Positions 37,926-50,081 of a DNA stretch of 64,000 nt are shown here, in pieces (positions within the stretch are counted from its first letter, which is position 1; each line of letters starts with the position of its first letter). Location of the stretch: positions 20,628,763 to 20,692,762 of the forward strand of contig JAPTYO010000007.1 in assembly GCA_036873135.1 (NCBI GenBank). The letters are read 5' to 3'. A program made the position numbers and the translations under genes. The notes beneath the pieces are model-generated. The model made no database searches, was not told the origin of the DNA, and was given only the letters and a program-made list of their open reading frames with translations. The DNA comes from Clarkia xantiana subsp. parviflora. Lineage: Eukaryota; Streptophyta; Magnoliopsida; Myrtales; Onagraceae.

Positions 37926-38246
37926 TTGTGTAGCAAATTAATTTAGGTCATTCATCATGATATTAAACTCATGGAATTCTTACAATTCTTTAAGGTACTC
38001 AATAGATGTGTTTATCTATACAAAATAGTTTCAAGACATTTTTTTTTATATATAGGACAAGATTATTTTCAATCAATAAGATCGAGTACTTAAGAGATTA
38101 AAAATAATCTTGTCCTATATATAAAAAAAAATGTCTTGAAGCTATTTTGTATAGATAAACACATCTATTGAGTACCTTAATGATTGTAAGAATTCCATGA
38201 GTTTAATATCATGATGAATCAAGACCAAAATTAATTTGCTACACAA
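37926..38246. repeat. Long inverted repeat (about 145-bp arms, 31-bp loop)
   Basis: The left arm 37926-38069 and right arm 38101-38246 are nearly perfect reverse complements with only small mismatches (e.g. GACCTAAATT against GACCAAAATT in the outer part). The loop is 38070-38100. A transcript in either direction would fold into a long, almost fully paired hairpin. No terminal target duplication was found, so it may be a foldback element, a snap-back duplication from break repair, or a hairpin-RNA locus. The right arm ends about 35 bp before the plastid-derived insertion. Confidence 0.9.
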
Positions 38247-38279
38247 TTCGAAATAATTTCAGAGGTTTTCCCTGACTTT

Positions 38280-39065
38280 GTCCGCGTCAACAAACAATTC
38301 GAAATGCCTCGACTTTTTTAGAACAGGTCCGAGTCAAATAGCAATGATTCGAAGCACTTCTTTCTATTTTTACACTATTCCGGAAACCCAAGGACTCAAT
38401 CGTATGGATATGTAAAATACAGGATTTCCAATCCTAGCAGGAAAGGGAGGGAAAGGGATACTCAATTGAAAGGGAGTAAACAGAATTCCATACTCGATCT
38501 CACGGATACATATAGAATTCTGTAGAAAGCCGTATTCGATGAAAGTCGTATGTACGGCTTGGAGGGAGGCTCTACGAACTAATGGATCAGATCGCATTGC
38601 AAGGTGGAAATATTTGTAAAAGTTATACCTTTCGTCACCACTTTGTGGAAAATCCTTAGGTATGAATATGTTAGATACCTGTGACTCGATTGGTGAAATA
38701 GTATCTCTCTCCAAAAAAGCATGTTTTTTTTTGCCGCCGCACAAAGAAAATTTTGTGTTGCGAATGAACAAGATATTGAGGAATTGTCCATACGTAAAAT
38801 CGAAATTCTTGATACGGGCCCTTTCCACATAAAAGGGGAATCTTTTGTTACAAAAGAAGCCGAAGTCATGTGTATTATTCAAGAATCGAAGTCGATTTGC
38901 TTTATAAAAAGAAGATATCAATGAACTTCTATGAAATGGTTTCACGGGATTCAACCAATTGTCTTGATCGTGGGATATCATTGAGAAATAGGAATCCAAA
39001 TGTAAGTTATAACACGTTATCAGCATGAAACCACTCGAAAAATAAAACCTTCTCTTATCCTCCAC
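38280..39065. other. Composite plastid DNA insertion (NUPT): rps12 intron + ycf2
   Basis: Two plastid pieces are fused. Bases about 38280-38570 (plus) match the 3' part of a group II intron, including the domain V core AAGCCGTATTCGATGAAAGT and GTATGTACGGCTTGGAGGGA; the flanking wording fits rps12 intron 2. Bases about 38575-39065 (minus) read as part of ycf2 ([56 protein letters not shown]), a 230-codon open stretch without start or end. In plastomes these genes lie in the inverted repeat but are not adjacent. Not expected to be expressed as protein. Confidence 0.85.
38575..39065 (-). pseudogene. ycf2: Partial ycf2 (plastid origin)
   Basis: The minus-strand frame carries an internal section of the giant plastid Ycf2 protein, from [20 protein letters not shown] to SDPLVRRA, then switches at 38580 or so into unrelated residues encoded by the reversed intron sequence. 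It is a fragment of a protein over 2,000 residues long, with no nuclear promoter or transit peptide. The open frame suggests a fairly recent transfer. Confidence 0.88.
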
Positions 39066-39590
39066 GTTCGTCGACCATCTTTATTGGCTACCACTATTAG
39101 CAGCATATGTCCTTATTGGCAGCATAATATGAGGATCATTATCATCTCCGAATTGAAGAAGTTAAAGTGAATTCACCCGGTGTTTCCGATTCAATTGTCA
39201 ATCTTCCAAAAACAATCCACAAATCAAACACCAATACGATACACATCGATTTTGGGGAATGCTAAAACAGACAGATCCCTCAATTGGAAGTCATGACCTT
39301 ATTTTTACTAACCAAGCATGCAACCGTCGAAGAATGAATTCATCTAAAAACAAAAGGGAGATTACTTTCCTTATATTAATATTTCTTTGTTGATTTAAGT
39401 TATTAAATTAAGTTGATAATTATATATTCTAATTAATTTTACTGTTTTGTATCAGCAATATGAGATATGCAAGAACAATGGTTAATTTTATATCGACTAC
39501 ACTACACTATATATATGAAAGTGCACAATTTTCAAATGTAGCATTATATTATATATATATATATATGAAGATAATGCAGGTTATATCAAA
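39066..39590. other. Intergenic, no recognised gene
   Basis: Mixed sequence after the plastid piece. It may include more transferred or transposon DNA, but I cannot identify it. Confidence 0.4.
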
Positions 39591-39960
39591 GGAGACATAC
39601 AAAACACCTTCGCCTCAAGTTATTCTTCATCCACCGAATTTATTCATATGACTATCTAGCGGATCTTTTCAAGGAGGCTTTATCGACTGCGACATCTGGA
39701 ATATTGGCGAACATGATTGGACTGCGTCGACTTAATGAAATTACGTGATGTCAACATCATGGGGAGAATCTACACCGCTGGCCGCTACACTCTTTTTCCC
39801 TTAACCAAGGTTTTATCCCATTGGTTTTCCTGGTAAGGTTTTTAACGAGGCAGCTTACAAAAGGGATCCATAATTGTGTACTCTTTTTCATTCACTAGAT
39901 TTTTATCCCAATGGGTTTTTTCTAGTAAGGTTTTAACGAGGCACGATTCCCTTATGTGTG
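39575..39960 (+). mobile_element. Copia retrotransposon 3' remnant
   Basis: Broken plus-strand reading gives the RNase H end of Copia pol (ADLFKEALSTATSGILANMI, then GLRRLNE), followed by the non-coding block typical of many plant Copia elements: TTTTATCCCATTGGTTTTCC and AAGGTTTTTAACGAGGCA, present twice (near 39810 and 39900). Frameshifts and stops show it is dead. LTR ends were not found. Confidence 0.75.
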
Positions 39961-41090
39961 ATAATAAGACATCCTTAAGTTCTCTCTTCTATTACCTCTC
40001 TACTTTCATAACAGTTTTCAATTTGTTGGATCAAGTGGCCAGAAAAATTTATGGATCAATTTATCGGGTCCATATCACAAATTTATGATGCACCCATTAA
40101 CATAAATTATTCACCATATAAGTGCAAATAAATAATTAAGAATGCCATAATGAAGTTGGATGCAGACTAAATTATTTGGATTTTAATAAGGAAAAAAAAC
40201 AAACTTTGATTAAACGGAAGTATAAAAGGATCTTATTTCGGAGCTCGGTTCTTGCTTGAGTTAACATTAAGAAGACGTGCAAATTTATATACCAAAACCA
40301 TGACAAATAATAATATCGATTAACCAATATGAATCAAATTATATGATAATATTATTGGTATTATTAATGTTAAATAAAATGACTAAATCTATCTACATTT
40401 TAGAATTAGGAAACAAGCTAGTTGATAGAAAGTTATTTAAGTGTCACAACATAATAATGCTGAAGAGGAAGAGGAGTGTAATCTATATATTGATTAATTA
40501 ACAGGAAATGCAATATAAATAATTTAGATTTAGAAAAATAAAAAATGGCGTGCTTGTGATTAATTGTAATTATACTTAAACTAATAAATAAGCAAAAAGA
40601 AAATCCCGTTGATATTTATAATGCATCGCTTTCTTAGTGCCTAGGCGATCAGTTTGCTAAACACAATCAAGGAACAAAATTAATATATATTTTCTTTTTC
40701 TGAGAAAACAAATGAATTAGTACTATAACTATTCTAGCAAAACTTATCCTGCTAAGTAATATTTGAGTTCTGCGGTCATAATAGGAAGTCTTTTCTGATC
40801 AAATTTTGTGAATAACTAGAACATCTTACACTAATCTTGTCAACGCAGCCCATCAACAGTCTAATATAATTAGGAGGCTTGCCTGTTAAACTTAATAGTT
40901 ATACTCATATTATCTTATATCTTAACATAATATATATCTAGGACATGCGGGACTTAATATTATAATTATCTCACCTCAATATTACTTCCAGAGTGGTTTC
41001 AAATCTGAAATTTCGGAGCTAAACTATACGAGAAGCACTCTTAATGAACAAAATTAATTAAGAAACTAAGATTTGACTAGAAAATTAAAA
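39961..41090. other. AT-rich intergenic DNA
   Basis: No gene, RNA gene or transposon end seen. Confidence 0.6.
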
Positions 41091-41095
41091 TTATG

Positions 41096-41853
41096 TGTTT
41101 CGACCAAGTTATTGCGGGTTGCCCGCTGAATAACTCGTCGAAGTCTTCGGGTTGGGTGTGAGTCAAGTCCGTTCTCTAAGGTCACGTGCGGGCCTTAGTT
41201 TCGTCTTCCGGACGGCGGTAAGTCCTTTGGGTTCTCTGGAAGATCGTCTGTCTGCACCTGCGAAAGGAGCATTACCAAGCAGTCCCCGTGGAGAGGGGGG
41301 GGGTGCTTGGTGCGCTCGCTCCGACGATCAACATTAGTCGGCTTCTAGAGAGAGAAAGAGAGGGTTTTCTAGAGAGAGGTCAGAGCTTTTCCCATTCTCA
41401 TCCAAAGTGACTTCGAAAATGACTTGAAAATGTTTACCCCCAAGGTGGCTATTTATAGGCAACCTTGGACCGTAAACCGGTTTTGACCCGGTTCGATGTG
41501 GAAATGTGAACCGGGATGCAGGGGAGAGCTTTGGGAAAAGGACTCTGACGCGCGTCTTAGGCGGCTGTCACGAGCGGGACGCGCGCGCCTTTGAAACATA
41601 GGTCTCGGACACATAGGAGTTAGTTAAAAATCGAGTCTCCTATACGTTCGGGACAAAATGGGGGGTGTACGCGACACCCCCCGGGTGTTGAGCTTACCCG
41701 GAATTCCGGGTAAGCCCCCCGGGGATGTCGGGCAAGTTCGCGACTTGCCCGGTTTCCCCCGGTTAGCTCGAAATTGGGGAATCGTAAAGGGTCTTGCGCG
41801 TGTATGAGGTCTGAATAATTAAGACCGAGCCCGAATCATGCGTATATCCATCA
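41096..41853 (-). mobile_element. Solo LTR (758 bp) with TTATG target duplication
   Basis: GC-rich block in AT-rich surroundings. It starts TGTTTCGACC and ends ATATCCATCA (TG...CA) and is flanked by the 5-bp direct repeat TTATG at 41091-41095 and 41854-41858. A minus-strand TATA box (TATAAATAG at 41449-41457) is followed by a CT-rich leader, typical of an LTR promoter and R region, so the element's coding strand was minus. No internal element region is present, so it is a product of LTR-LTR recombination. Gypsy or Copia origin not resolved. Confidence 0.85.
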
Positions 41854-41858
41854 TTATG

Positions 41859-42554
41859 TGTCAGAGCTTAATTCGACAGTTGGAGTCGAGAAAGACTACT
41901 TCACATCTTCTGCGTGACAAGCTTGGGAAAATTATAGTTCTTGTGCTTATAGATATGGTGGTTATAGGCTAGCGTTTGAGCTTCTGACATACATTTTATG
42001 ACATAAATCATATGTTTCTTATATAATGATCATGCATATATTGTGGGTGACCGGAAATATGCATTTTATTTGTTAAAAAAAATATATACACATTATACAC
42101 ACATATTATACGGTTAAGAACCCTAAAAACAGCTCCAACTATAGTAATCGCCGTTTCAAATTTAAAATGTTGATGATATTTAATGCTTCAAACTATAAGA
42201 TTGATTTCTACATTTTTTTTCTATTAAAGCAACGAAACAAAAATATATTTTAAACATCAAATAAACTTAAACCACAAGCAACATAAATTTGATATTTCAG
42301 AAAAGTGAAAAACTAAACGATATTTTGTATGAAAAAAAATGACATATTTGTGCTACTTAAAACATCAAATTAACGTCAAAATCAGTCGAAAAAACTAGAA
42401 ATAACAAATCTGATAATTGAGACAATGATTATTAACATTTTAAATCCAGTACAACGATTAACAATATAACTTATAGTTGAGACTATTGTTGAGTTCTTTA
42501 ACTTCATATTATATATGTATATGAATTTATTCGTACGAAGAGTTAGATATAAAA

Positions 42555-42603
<49 letters not shown>

Positions 42604-45600
42604 GGACAAAAGGATATAAAAAAATATAGAATCCCATAACTATAAATAATTTCATTCATAGCATATATACACTTTTGTGGTAATTAATCCAAGTCAAATG
42701 TAAAGGATTAGGTTAGGGTGTGTGGTAGGTCAAAAGCATATATAAAACACACACACAATCATTATTTCTGTTGCACATGTTGGATGTATATGCATTTTAG
42801 TCAAACAACAGAAAATTAATAGTTTGACCAAATATATTCCCATGCTAGCTTACTTCTACTTATCGATCGAATATGTCCAAAAATCACACATCTTGAGCGA
42901 AATTAATCGTAATTTTAGGTCACCATAATTCCATGTGGTCAGTCATGTGTGTAGAAGATATATATATATGCGTTTGGTCAAAGTTGTTCCTTACCATGTG
43001 TTTTAAGGATAATTAAGGAACACCACCAAATCTATACGTAAATTCATACGATATACGCAAGATATTTATATATAGTATTTATTATTATTATTATTATTAT
43101 AATGATACAAGTGAACTCTATTTTGTTAAAATTAAAATATAGAGGCCGACTAATAATTGGTAAAATTGCATCTGTTTAAATTTGTACTGTTTTCTTTTTA
43201 TGCTAGAGAATACAATTTATGCAACAAAACTAGCTACATTATATAAAAATGAATTATGCTAAATTTACTATTTTTTAAATTAATAATTCCATTGTGGCAA
43301 CAACACACATAGTATTATTTATCAATACTTGCAAACTAGGATCAATATAATATATATATATTGAATGGTAATAGAATATTGCCATATATATATATATATA
43401 TATAGGTTGGTCAAAGTTGGCAAATAATATTTTAGTAAGCATCAGCAAATTGCAGCATACCATCAGCTGCTTGAATTACATGATCATATATAATTTAGTT
43501 GCTACGCCATGGATAATCATAAACTCAAACCTTCGTGGCATCCGCGGCTCGGTTCATAGTTCCTCAATTATTATTATTATTATAAATAATTAAGGTTAAG
43601 CTAAAATGCAGTTGACTGCATTTTAGCAGTTGAATTACTATGCTTGGATCAAGCATATCGAAATTTGTGCAACACTTAAGTTATAATTAAATTTATTTCT
43701 CATAAATCTGTTTAATTTTCTTTCATAATTTAAGGGTAGTAATTTCGACTGCATTTACCATAATAATAATAATATATGTCCACATATCAAGTTATTACAA
43801 TAAAAAATTCCAAATAATAATAAAGTAATGTATAAAGAGAATCACGTAATATGGTGTGGTGGTTCAGCGCCTCATGAGAATGAAAAAATATTTATGGCCA
43901 GCACCTTACTCTTTATGGGCTAACCCTAGTGCAAGTGATAATTAGTTTAGTCATGGAGCAAAGATGTTACATATGTTGTCCTTCTAATAGGGGCCCACCT
44001 AAGACCACCCCGCAGATAAAAAAATGTATAAAGATAAAAGAGTGATTAGACTAATCCATGAGCTAATTTATTAATCCGATTGCCATTAAAAGAAATACTA
44101 TACGAAAGTAGTGGTAATTAAAACTACGCACTTTCTTATTTAGGAAGGTAGTAATTTATTATTATTATTATTATTAGGCGGCCGCAGTTGAGTAACAACA
44201 AATAATAGAGCTAGCTTTATAATTACGTGGTCGGAGGAAGTGTAATTGTAATTGACTTCAAACTCACTCATATATATATATAGTCATCACCGCCCTAACC
44301 TTCTTGGTTAATGTTAATTAGGTTGGTATTAGAATTCGCACCCCATGTGCTTTAACCCTAAGTAATCGCGTCATTTCCCTTATTTATATTTTGATTAATT
44401 ATTATTTCGGGGGAAATTTAACCCCATTAAGAAGTTTATTTGTTTCTCATCAACCCAATAAGAAGTTTAATTAATTATTTATTATAATAATAAAAATATA
44501 AAACCAATATAGGAGTAGTTTATACGTTTTATTTATTTAATTACCTAGTGTTTCGAGAAACGGAAAAAGAGATCAATTTGGTTGGTTAATTATTTAAATA
44601 ATAAAATAATTCCGGGATGTCTTGGATAAATACGTGGAGAATGCATGCATGAATCATCACACAGCTAAAACCGGCCACGTCCATGTTTTTGAACTTCCCT
44701 CTTCTTTTTTTTTTTCTTTTTTTTTTTTTTTTAACTTATATTACCACCTTATAAAAGTAAGTAAAGAAAGAATATCATAATCTACTTACTATTTATATTT
44801 TTAATATTTTGCAGAAAAACCTACCTACCTAACCACGAGGCTTATCTATTTTTAAATCGAAAAAATGAGGTTAAATAACGAATACTACCTAGTGATCCGC
44901 CCATCCTTGTTTTAAGTCTCGTTTACATGTAGATTAATTGGTTTAATAGTCTTGGCATTCTAATTAACGTATTTTCATGTCACGTGAAAAAGTGAACGGA
45001 TCGGAATATTCCGTAGAATTTCAAAATGAATCTCCCCTTTAGTGACATTTTTACCAATTAGGGGAGGGCTTGGATGGACAAATTTACTAGATTATAAGTA
45101 ATGTGAGCTACGTAATATAATGTTAGATTGCAGTGTTTGGTTGTACTATAATAGGAAATGTAATGTTAAATTACGGTGTTTAGTATGTGTTGTAATGTGC
45201 CTTGTAACACGACTTAATATGATAAAATTTAAAAGAATATATATTTCAACAACTAACTTCTTAAGAATTATGTATGTGGTTAATATTATATTATTTATGA
45301 ATTCTAAATACTAAATATTTAAAATTAATAAGCACAACTAAATTGTAAGTGTTGTAACTTGTAACAATGGTTGAAACTTGAAATTTTTGTGTCTGTAGTG
45401 TATTAGTTTGAATGTGAGATTTGAATATTTATTTTTCAGTTTCTTTAGTTTTATGTATTCGGTTACGTATAAATATGAGTATATATAAAACTATGATGAA
45501 AAATAGTGATTAAATATAGTTATAGTAGTTAAAAACAAATTCATAATAATTATAGTGTGAAAATTAAAAAAAATATGATATAATTATAGTAATCCTAAAT

Positions 45601-46918
45601 CCCATGTACCACTACCGGCCCAAATTCGCAGAGTGCTATAATCTTGATTAATTATTATATTTTACCAGACGGCCAAAACAAAATATTATATTTTACCAAA
45701 ACAATTATAATAATAAAACAAAATAAGATCAGATAATATAATACAAAATAAAATAACACAGAAGGGTAGCTGCCCGATTGTTGAGACGCCACATTCCTCA
45801 ACCGACCAGCAACCGAATTATGGAGCAGCGTAAAAAATACTGTTCCGACTTGTGAGCAAATAAATGAAGAGAATTAATGTATTGTTATATCATTAATCAC
45901 CAAAGGATTTATTCCAAATGTATTCATAATATATTAATTAATAATGCATTTGACTATTATTGATCTTTAATTAGATTAGTTTAGGGTTTATTCGCATAAA
46001 ATCTCCCATACATGTTATCTAGCATGTGATTAAGTAATTGGTCGTAACTCAGCAGAGATTACAAGGATCGCGGTCCATATGAAGTGATCTTGACTATATT
46101 CCCTTTCAATCGTTGTATTTTTTTTTTCCTAAGCAAGATTCTTCTCTGAATTGTTAAGTTATAAGAATTAATTAATTTTACATAATAATAATAATAAAGA
46201 GCCGACGTTGTCAAAATATAATTTTGTTATAATGACACGTGGTGAATCTGTGATTCTAAAGTTAAAAATTAATTCTAAATTTCTTAGGTTCAATTTCATA
46301 ATATTTGCGTCCTGTACTACAATTAGTGATTCTTAATTTTAAAGTTCATAAAAAATTCCACAATATACTTGTATTATATTAATATTATATATATATATAT
46401 AGATATATATTTGTTTCTTTTGATTTATTATCATATACTTTTTAACTTTACAAATTGTAATTAAAGAGTTATAATTTTTTTTACAATACTACTCTGATTT
46501 ACGACAAATTTCTTTATATGAACTAAATGTGAATAGCTGTATAATAACATATAATATCATATATTTTTAATATATTCACACTAATAAAAAAATTAATAAC
46601 ATAAAGTGTAAAATATTTTAGTATGTATATTATACTAATTTCACTTAAATTTATGCATAAAATATAAGTTAATAAATATCATAATATAAGTTGTCATTTA
46701 CAATAAACTTTGCCCAACATGCTGGTCTATTAACTAGTCCAATTAAATTATATATAATGACATATGGTAAAATCATCAATTTTCACGTTTAAATCAATTC
46801 TAAAATTTCTGGCTTCAAATGCATGATATTATACCACGTGACACAACCATCGATTCTGAACTTTAAAGAGCGCCAGAAAAAATTAATGTCATAAAATAAT
46901 ATTATATATTTATATATA
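41859..46918. other. AT-rich intergenic DNA with microsatellites
   Basis: No gene seen in 5 kb. (TA)n tracts lie near 42558-42598 and 43383-43404; ATT/TTA runs near 43078-43100, 43569-43581 and 44155-44177. A perfect 13-bp-arm hairpin (GCTAAAATGCAGT, TG, ACTGCATTTTAGC) is at 43600-43627. Two divergent copies of a repeat with the phrase ATTCTAAATTTCTTAGGTTC / ATTCTAAAATTTCTGGCTTC lie near 46240-46380 and 46760-46910; a third relative precedes the Helitron at 60.35 kb. Confidence 0.6.
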
Positions 46919-47755
46919 CTAGTTATTAGCGCGTGCGTTGCACGCGCATAAATCGTCTAAGTTTCAAAATACATAATTTATCTTCAGTTTTCTAATATGA
47001 TAATGAATCTGTGATCGAAAAGACCGACACAAAGTAATTCAAAACGGGAAAAATAGAAGAAGATAATTAAGTAAAAAATTAACTATTGTTTTAAATTACG
47101 ATACTTATTTACTGTTATGACTAATAATGAGTTGGATTGAGTATGACGTGAGTTATTAACGACAAAGTTGTATCTAATTTATCAACTTGAGGAGTGAAGA
47201 ATGTAAGCCCGCAATTAACCACTTAGAGTCTTCGGTGGAGCAGTTTGACATATACAAACGTAACTATACACTTTTCATGCAATTTTATATCATAATATCA
47301 ACAAAAATTGATTTAATGCTAAATGAAATTTCAATTCATTAAAATCTAAAATTTATACTTGATTTTATGTCAATTACTTATTTAACTACTAATTAGGTTG
47401 TACACAATTTGATTTAATTGACAGACGGAAGAACTAAATTAATGATTCAAGAACCTAAATGTTGGACGATGAGTACCAGGTTATCCGTAAAAGGTCAAAA
47501 TTTAAGAACCGTGGTTGACCCATATTTTGACAATTGATATGATTTGACAAGTGACTGATCTATGTGATACAAAAAAAATCTCAGCATGTACTCGAAGTTT
47601 GCACAAGTTGAGTACATATCATACTTTATGGGTGGCTCAAATTTATAGGTATATTGTATTAATAAGTTAATGATAATTATGTAACATGTCAGTTAAGCGA
47701 CCTTAACAAAAAAGTTAATGCAATTTATCTAATGAAATTTTTAGTAATACTCAAA

Positions 47756-49093
47756 TATTGTAGGGACTAAATCATCAATTTTTTAAAACACTAATGTCTA
47801 AAGTTTATACTTGAATTCAACTTAACTATTTATTCAACTACCATTTAGGAGTTACCTAATATGTTTGAATTTACAAACGCAATAACTAAATCGATAGTTC
47901 GAGTCAATAAGTATTAAACATTGAGTAACATGTTATATGTAAATTCAAACTTCAAGAACCAAGTTTGATCCATATTTGATATGTTATTTGAGTTAGAAAG
48001 TGACTAATTTATTTGCTACAAAAATGTTAACAAGCGGAACATCCTCAAATCAGTGATATAGTGAATGGAAAAATGCATCTACCTGACATTTGCACCTATT
48101 AAATGCATGTTGACTCTAATTGATATATATTTGATGGAGAAATTAATAATAACTACGGTGACCTACCATTTAAGCGACCTAAAAAACTAAAAATAACAAA
48201 ATGTAATTAAATGGTTTTTATAGTAATAAATAGTAAAGATAAATAGATGGGTCTCAAAGATAAAAAGATTAAATCGCCATTTTATAAAAATATTGTAGGG
48301 ACTAAATCATCAATTTTTTAAAACACTATTGTCTAAAGTTTATATTTGAATTCAACTTAACTATTTATTCAACTACCATTTAGGAGATACCTAATATGAT
48401 TGAATTTACAAACGCAATAACTAAATCGATAGTTCGAGTCAATAAGTATTAAACATTCAGTAACATGTTATATGTAAAGTCAAACATCAAGAACCACTTT
48501 TGATCCATATTTGATATGTTATTTGAATTAGCAAGTGACTAATTTATTTGCTACAAAAATGTTAACAAGCGGAACATCCTCGAATCAGTGATATAGTGAA
48601 TGAAAAAATGCATCTACCTGACATTTGCACATATTAAATGCATGGTTGACTCTAATTGATATATATTTGATGGAGAAATTAAGAATAAACGCAATAACTA
48701 AATCGATAGTTCGAGTCAATAAGTATTAAACATTCAGTAACATGTTATATGTAAAGTCAAACTTCAAGAACCACTTTTGATCCATATTTGATATGTTATT
48801 TGAATTAGCAAGTGACTAATTTATTTGCTACAAAAATGTTAACAAGCGGAACATCCTCGAATCAGTGATATAGTGAATGAAAAAATGCATCTACCTGACA
48901 TTTGCACATATTAAATGCATGGTTGACTCTAATCGATATATATTTGATGGAGAAATTAATAATAACTACGGTGACCTACCAATTAAGCGACCTAAAACTA
49001 AAAATAACAAAATGTAATTAAATGGTTTTTTAGTAATAAATAGTAAAGATAAATAGATGGGTCTCAAAGAAAAAAAGATTAAATCGTCATTTT
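47756..49093 (-). repeat. Internal tandem repeats of Helitron A
   Basis: Three copies of a unit: the first from about 47756, the second from 48292 (period 536 bp, both beginning TATTGTAGGGACTAAATCAT), and a third, shorter one from about 48688 starting AAACGCAATAACTAAATCGA, which repeats the second almost base for base. The last duplication is therefore recent. Confidence 0.85.
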
Positions 49094-49159
49094 ATAAAAA
49101 TAGGGGAACTAAATATAACACGTATATATATATAATATAATAAAAAATATAGGAACTAA

Positions 49160-49166
49160 ATATAAC

Positions 49167-49220
<54 letters not shown>
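49160..49220. repeat. (ATA)n and (TA)n microsatellite
   Basis: A TA run then about 13 AAT/ATA units near the 5' end of Helitron A. It obscures the element boundary. Confidence 0.9.
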
Positions 49221-49222
<2 letters not shown>

Positions 49223-49518
49223 TTAAAAAAAAAATGTTCAAGAGGTACCTTTTAGGGGTGAGGACAACTCTCACATTTTATATTGGTATATATATATATA
49301 TATTAATTCTCTTTAATTTATTATACTTTTGTTTACTCTTAATATCATAATCAAAGTGTCATATTTTTTTTTTTATAGTACTATGTTTATGAACATTTTT
49401 TCCATATCAAAATACATTGTTGATTATTATTATTTTTTTTTTTAATAATTTCCACTCGGAAGACAAAGATATTTTAACATAAGTTTTCATCATCCTTAAA
49501 GATTTGAGTAATAAGGTC

Positions 49519-50073
49519 TAGGGGTGAGCAAATTACCCAGTTGGAACCGAAACCGGTCCGGAACCGGTCATTTGGTAGGTTCCGGGTAGATGTAAATGGT
49601 TCTGGTACGGTTCTGGGGTTAAATTTCAAGAACCGGTATTTTCGGTTCCGGTTCCGGGATAAGTTTCGGGTACCCAAATACCCGGAACCAGAACCGTTAT
49701 ATATATATAAATTAAAAAAACACTAAACATTTAACAAATTTAAAATTGGTTTGTGGAAAATGTTATAATTATTTTTATGATTCACTTGGTATAACATAAA
49801 TTTCAGTTTCAATTGGCTATCGAGAACCCGGTTCCAACTGGGTATTCAGAACCCGGTTCCAACTAGTACCTAAAATTATATTATTTAGTTTGAAAATTTG
49901 TAACCGGTTCCTTAACGGGTACCCGGAACCGATTAGCTCTTAACGGTTCTGGTACGGTTCCGGTTCCTAAATGTTCTGGTACGGTTCTGGGTAATAAAGT
50001 TAGGAACCGTTTAGTATTGGTCTGGTTCTGGGATACCCTAAAAGTACTGGGTACCCGGAACCGCTCACCCCTA
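49519..50073. mobile_element. hAT-type non-autonomous element (555 bp)
   Basis: Terminal inverted repeats TAGGGGTGAGC / GCTCACCCCTA and a perfect 8-bp target duplication ATAAGGTC (49511-49518 and 50074-50081) identify a hAT insertion. The interior is dense in GGTTCCGG/CCGGTTCC and GGTACCCGG phrases and has strong self-complementarity. No transposase. Confidence 0.93.
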
Positions 50074-50081
50074 ATAAGGTC

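Larger units (their letters stand above)
46919..49300 (-). mobile_element. Non-autonomous Helitron A
   Basis: On the minus strand the element ends in a GC-rich hairpin (46929-46947, GCGCGTGC...GCACGCGC) followed by TAATAACTAG and a host T, the Helitron 3' terminus (hairpin then CTRR, inserted between A and T). The other end is near 49240-49300, where the minus-strand sequence ATACCAATATA...GTCCTCACCCCTA matches the start of Helitron B at 60.35 kb. Interior sequence is also shared (e.g. TATCACATAGATCAGTCACT). No Rep/helicase frame is present. The exact TC start is hidden by a TA microsatellite. Confidence 0.8.

Noticed and set aside
38370..39065. 231-codon minus-strand open frame as a nuclear gene
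   Set aside because: Its sequence is an internal piece of plastid ycf2 fused to reversed group II intron sequence; no proper start, end or promoter.
47756..49093. CRISPR-like or satellite array
   Set aside because: The units are long, few and without regular spacers; they are internal Helitron duplications in a plant nuclear genome.
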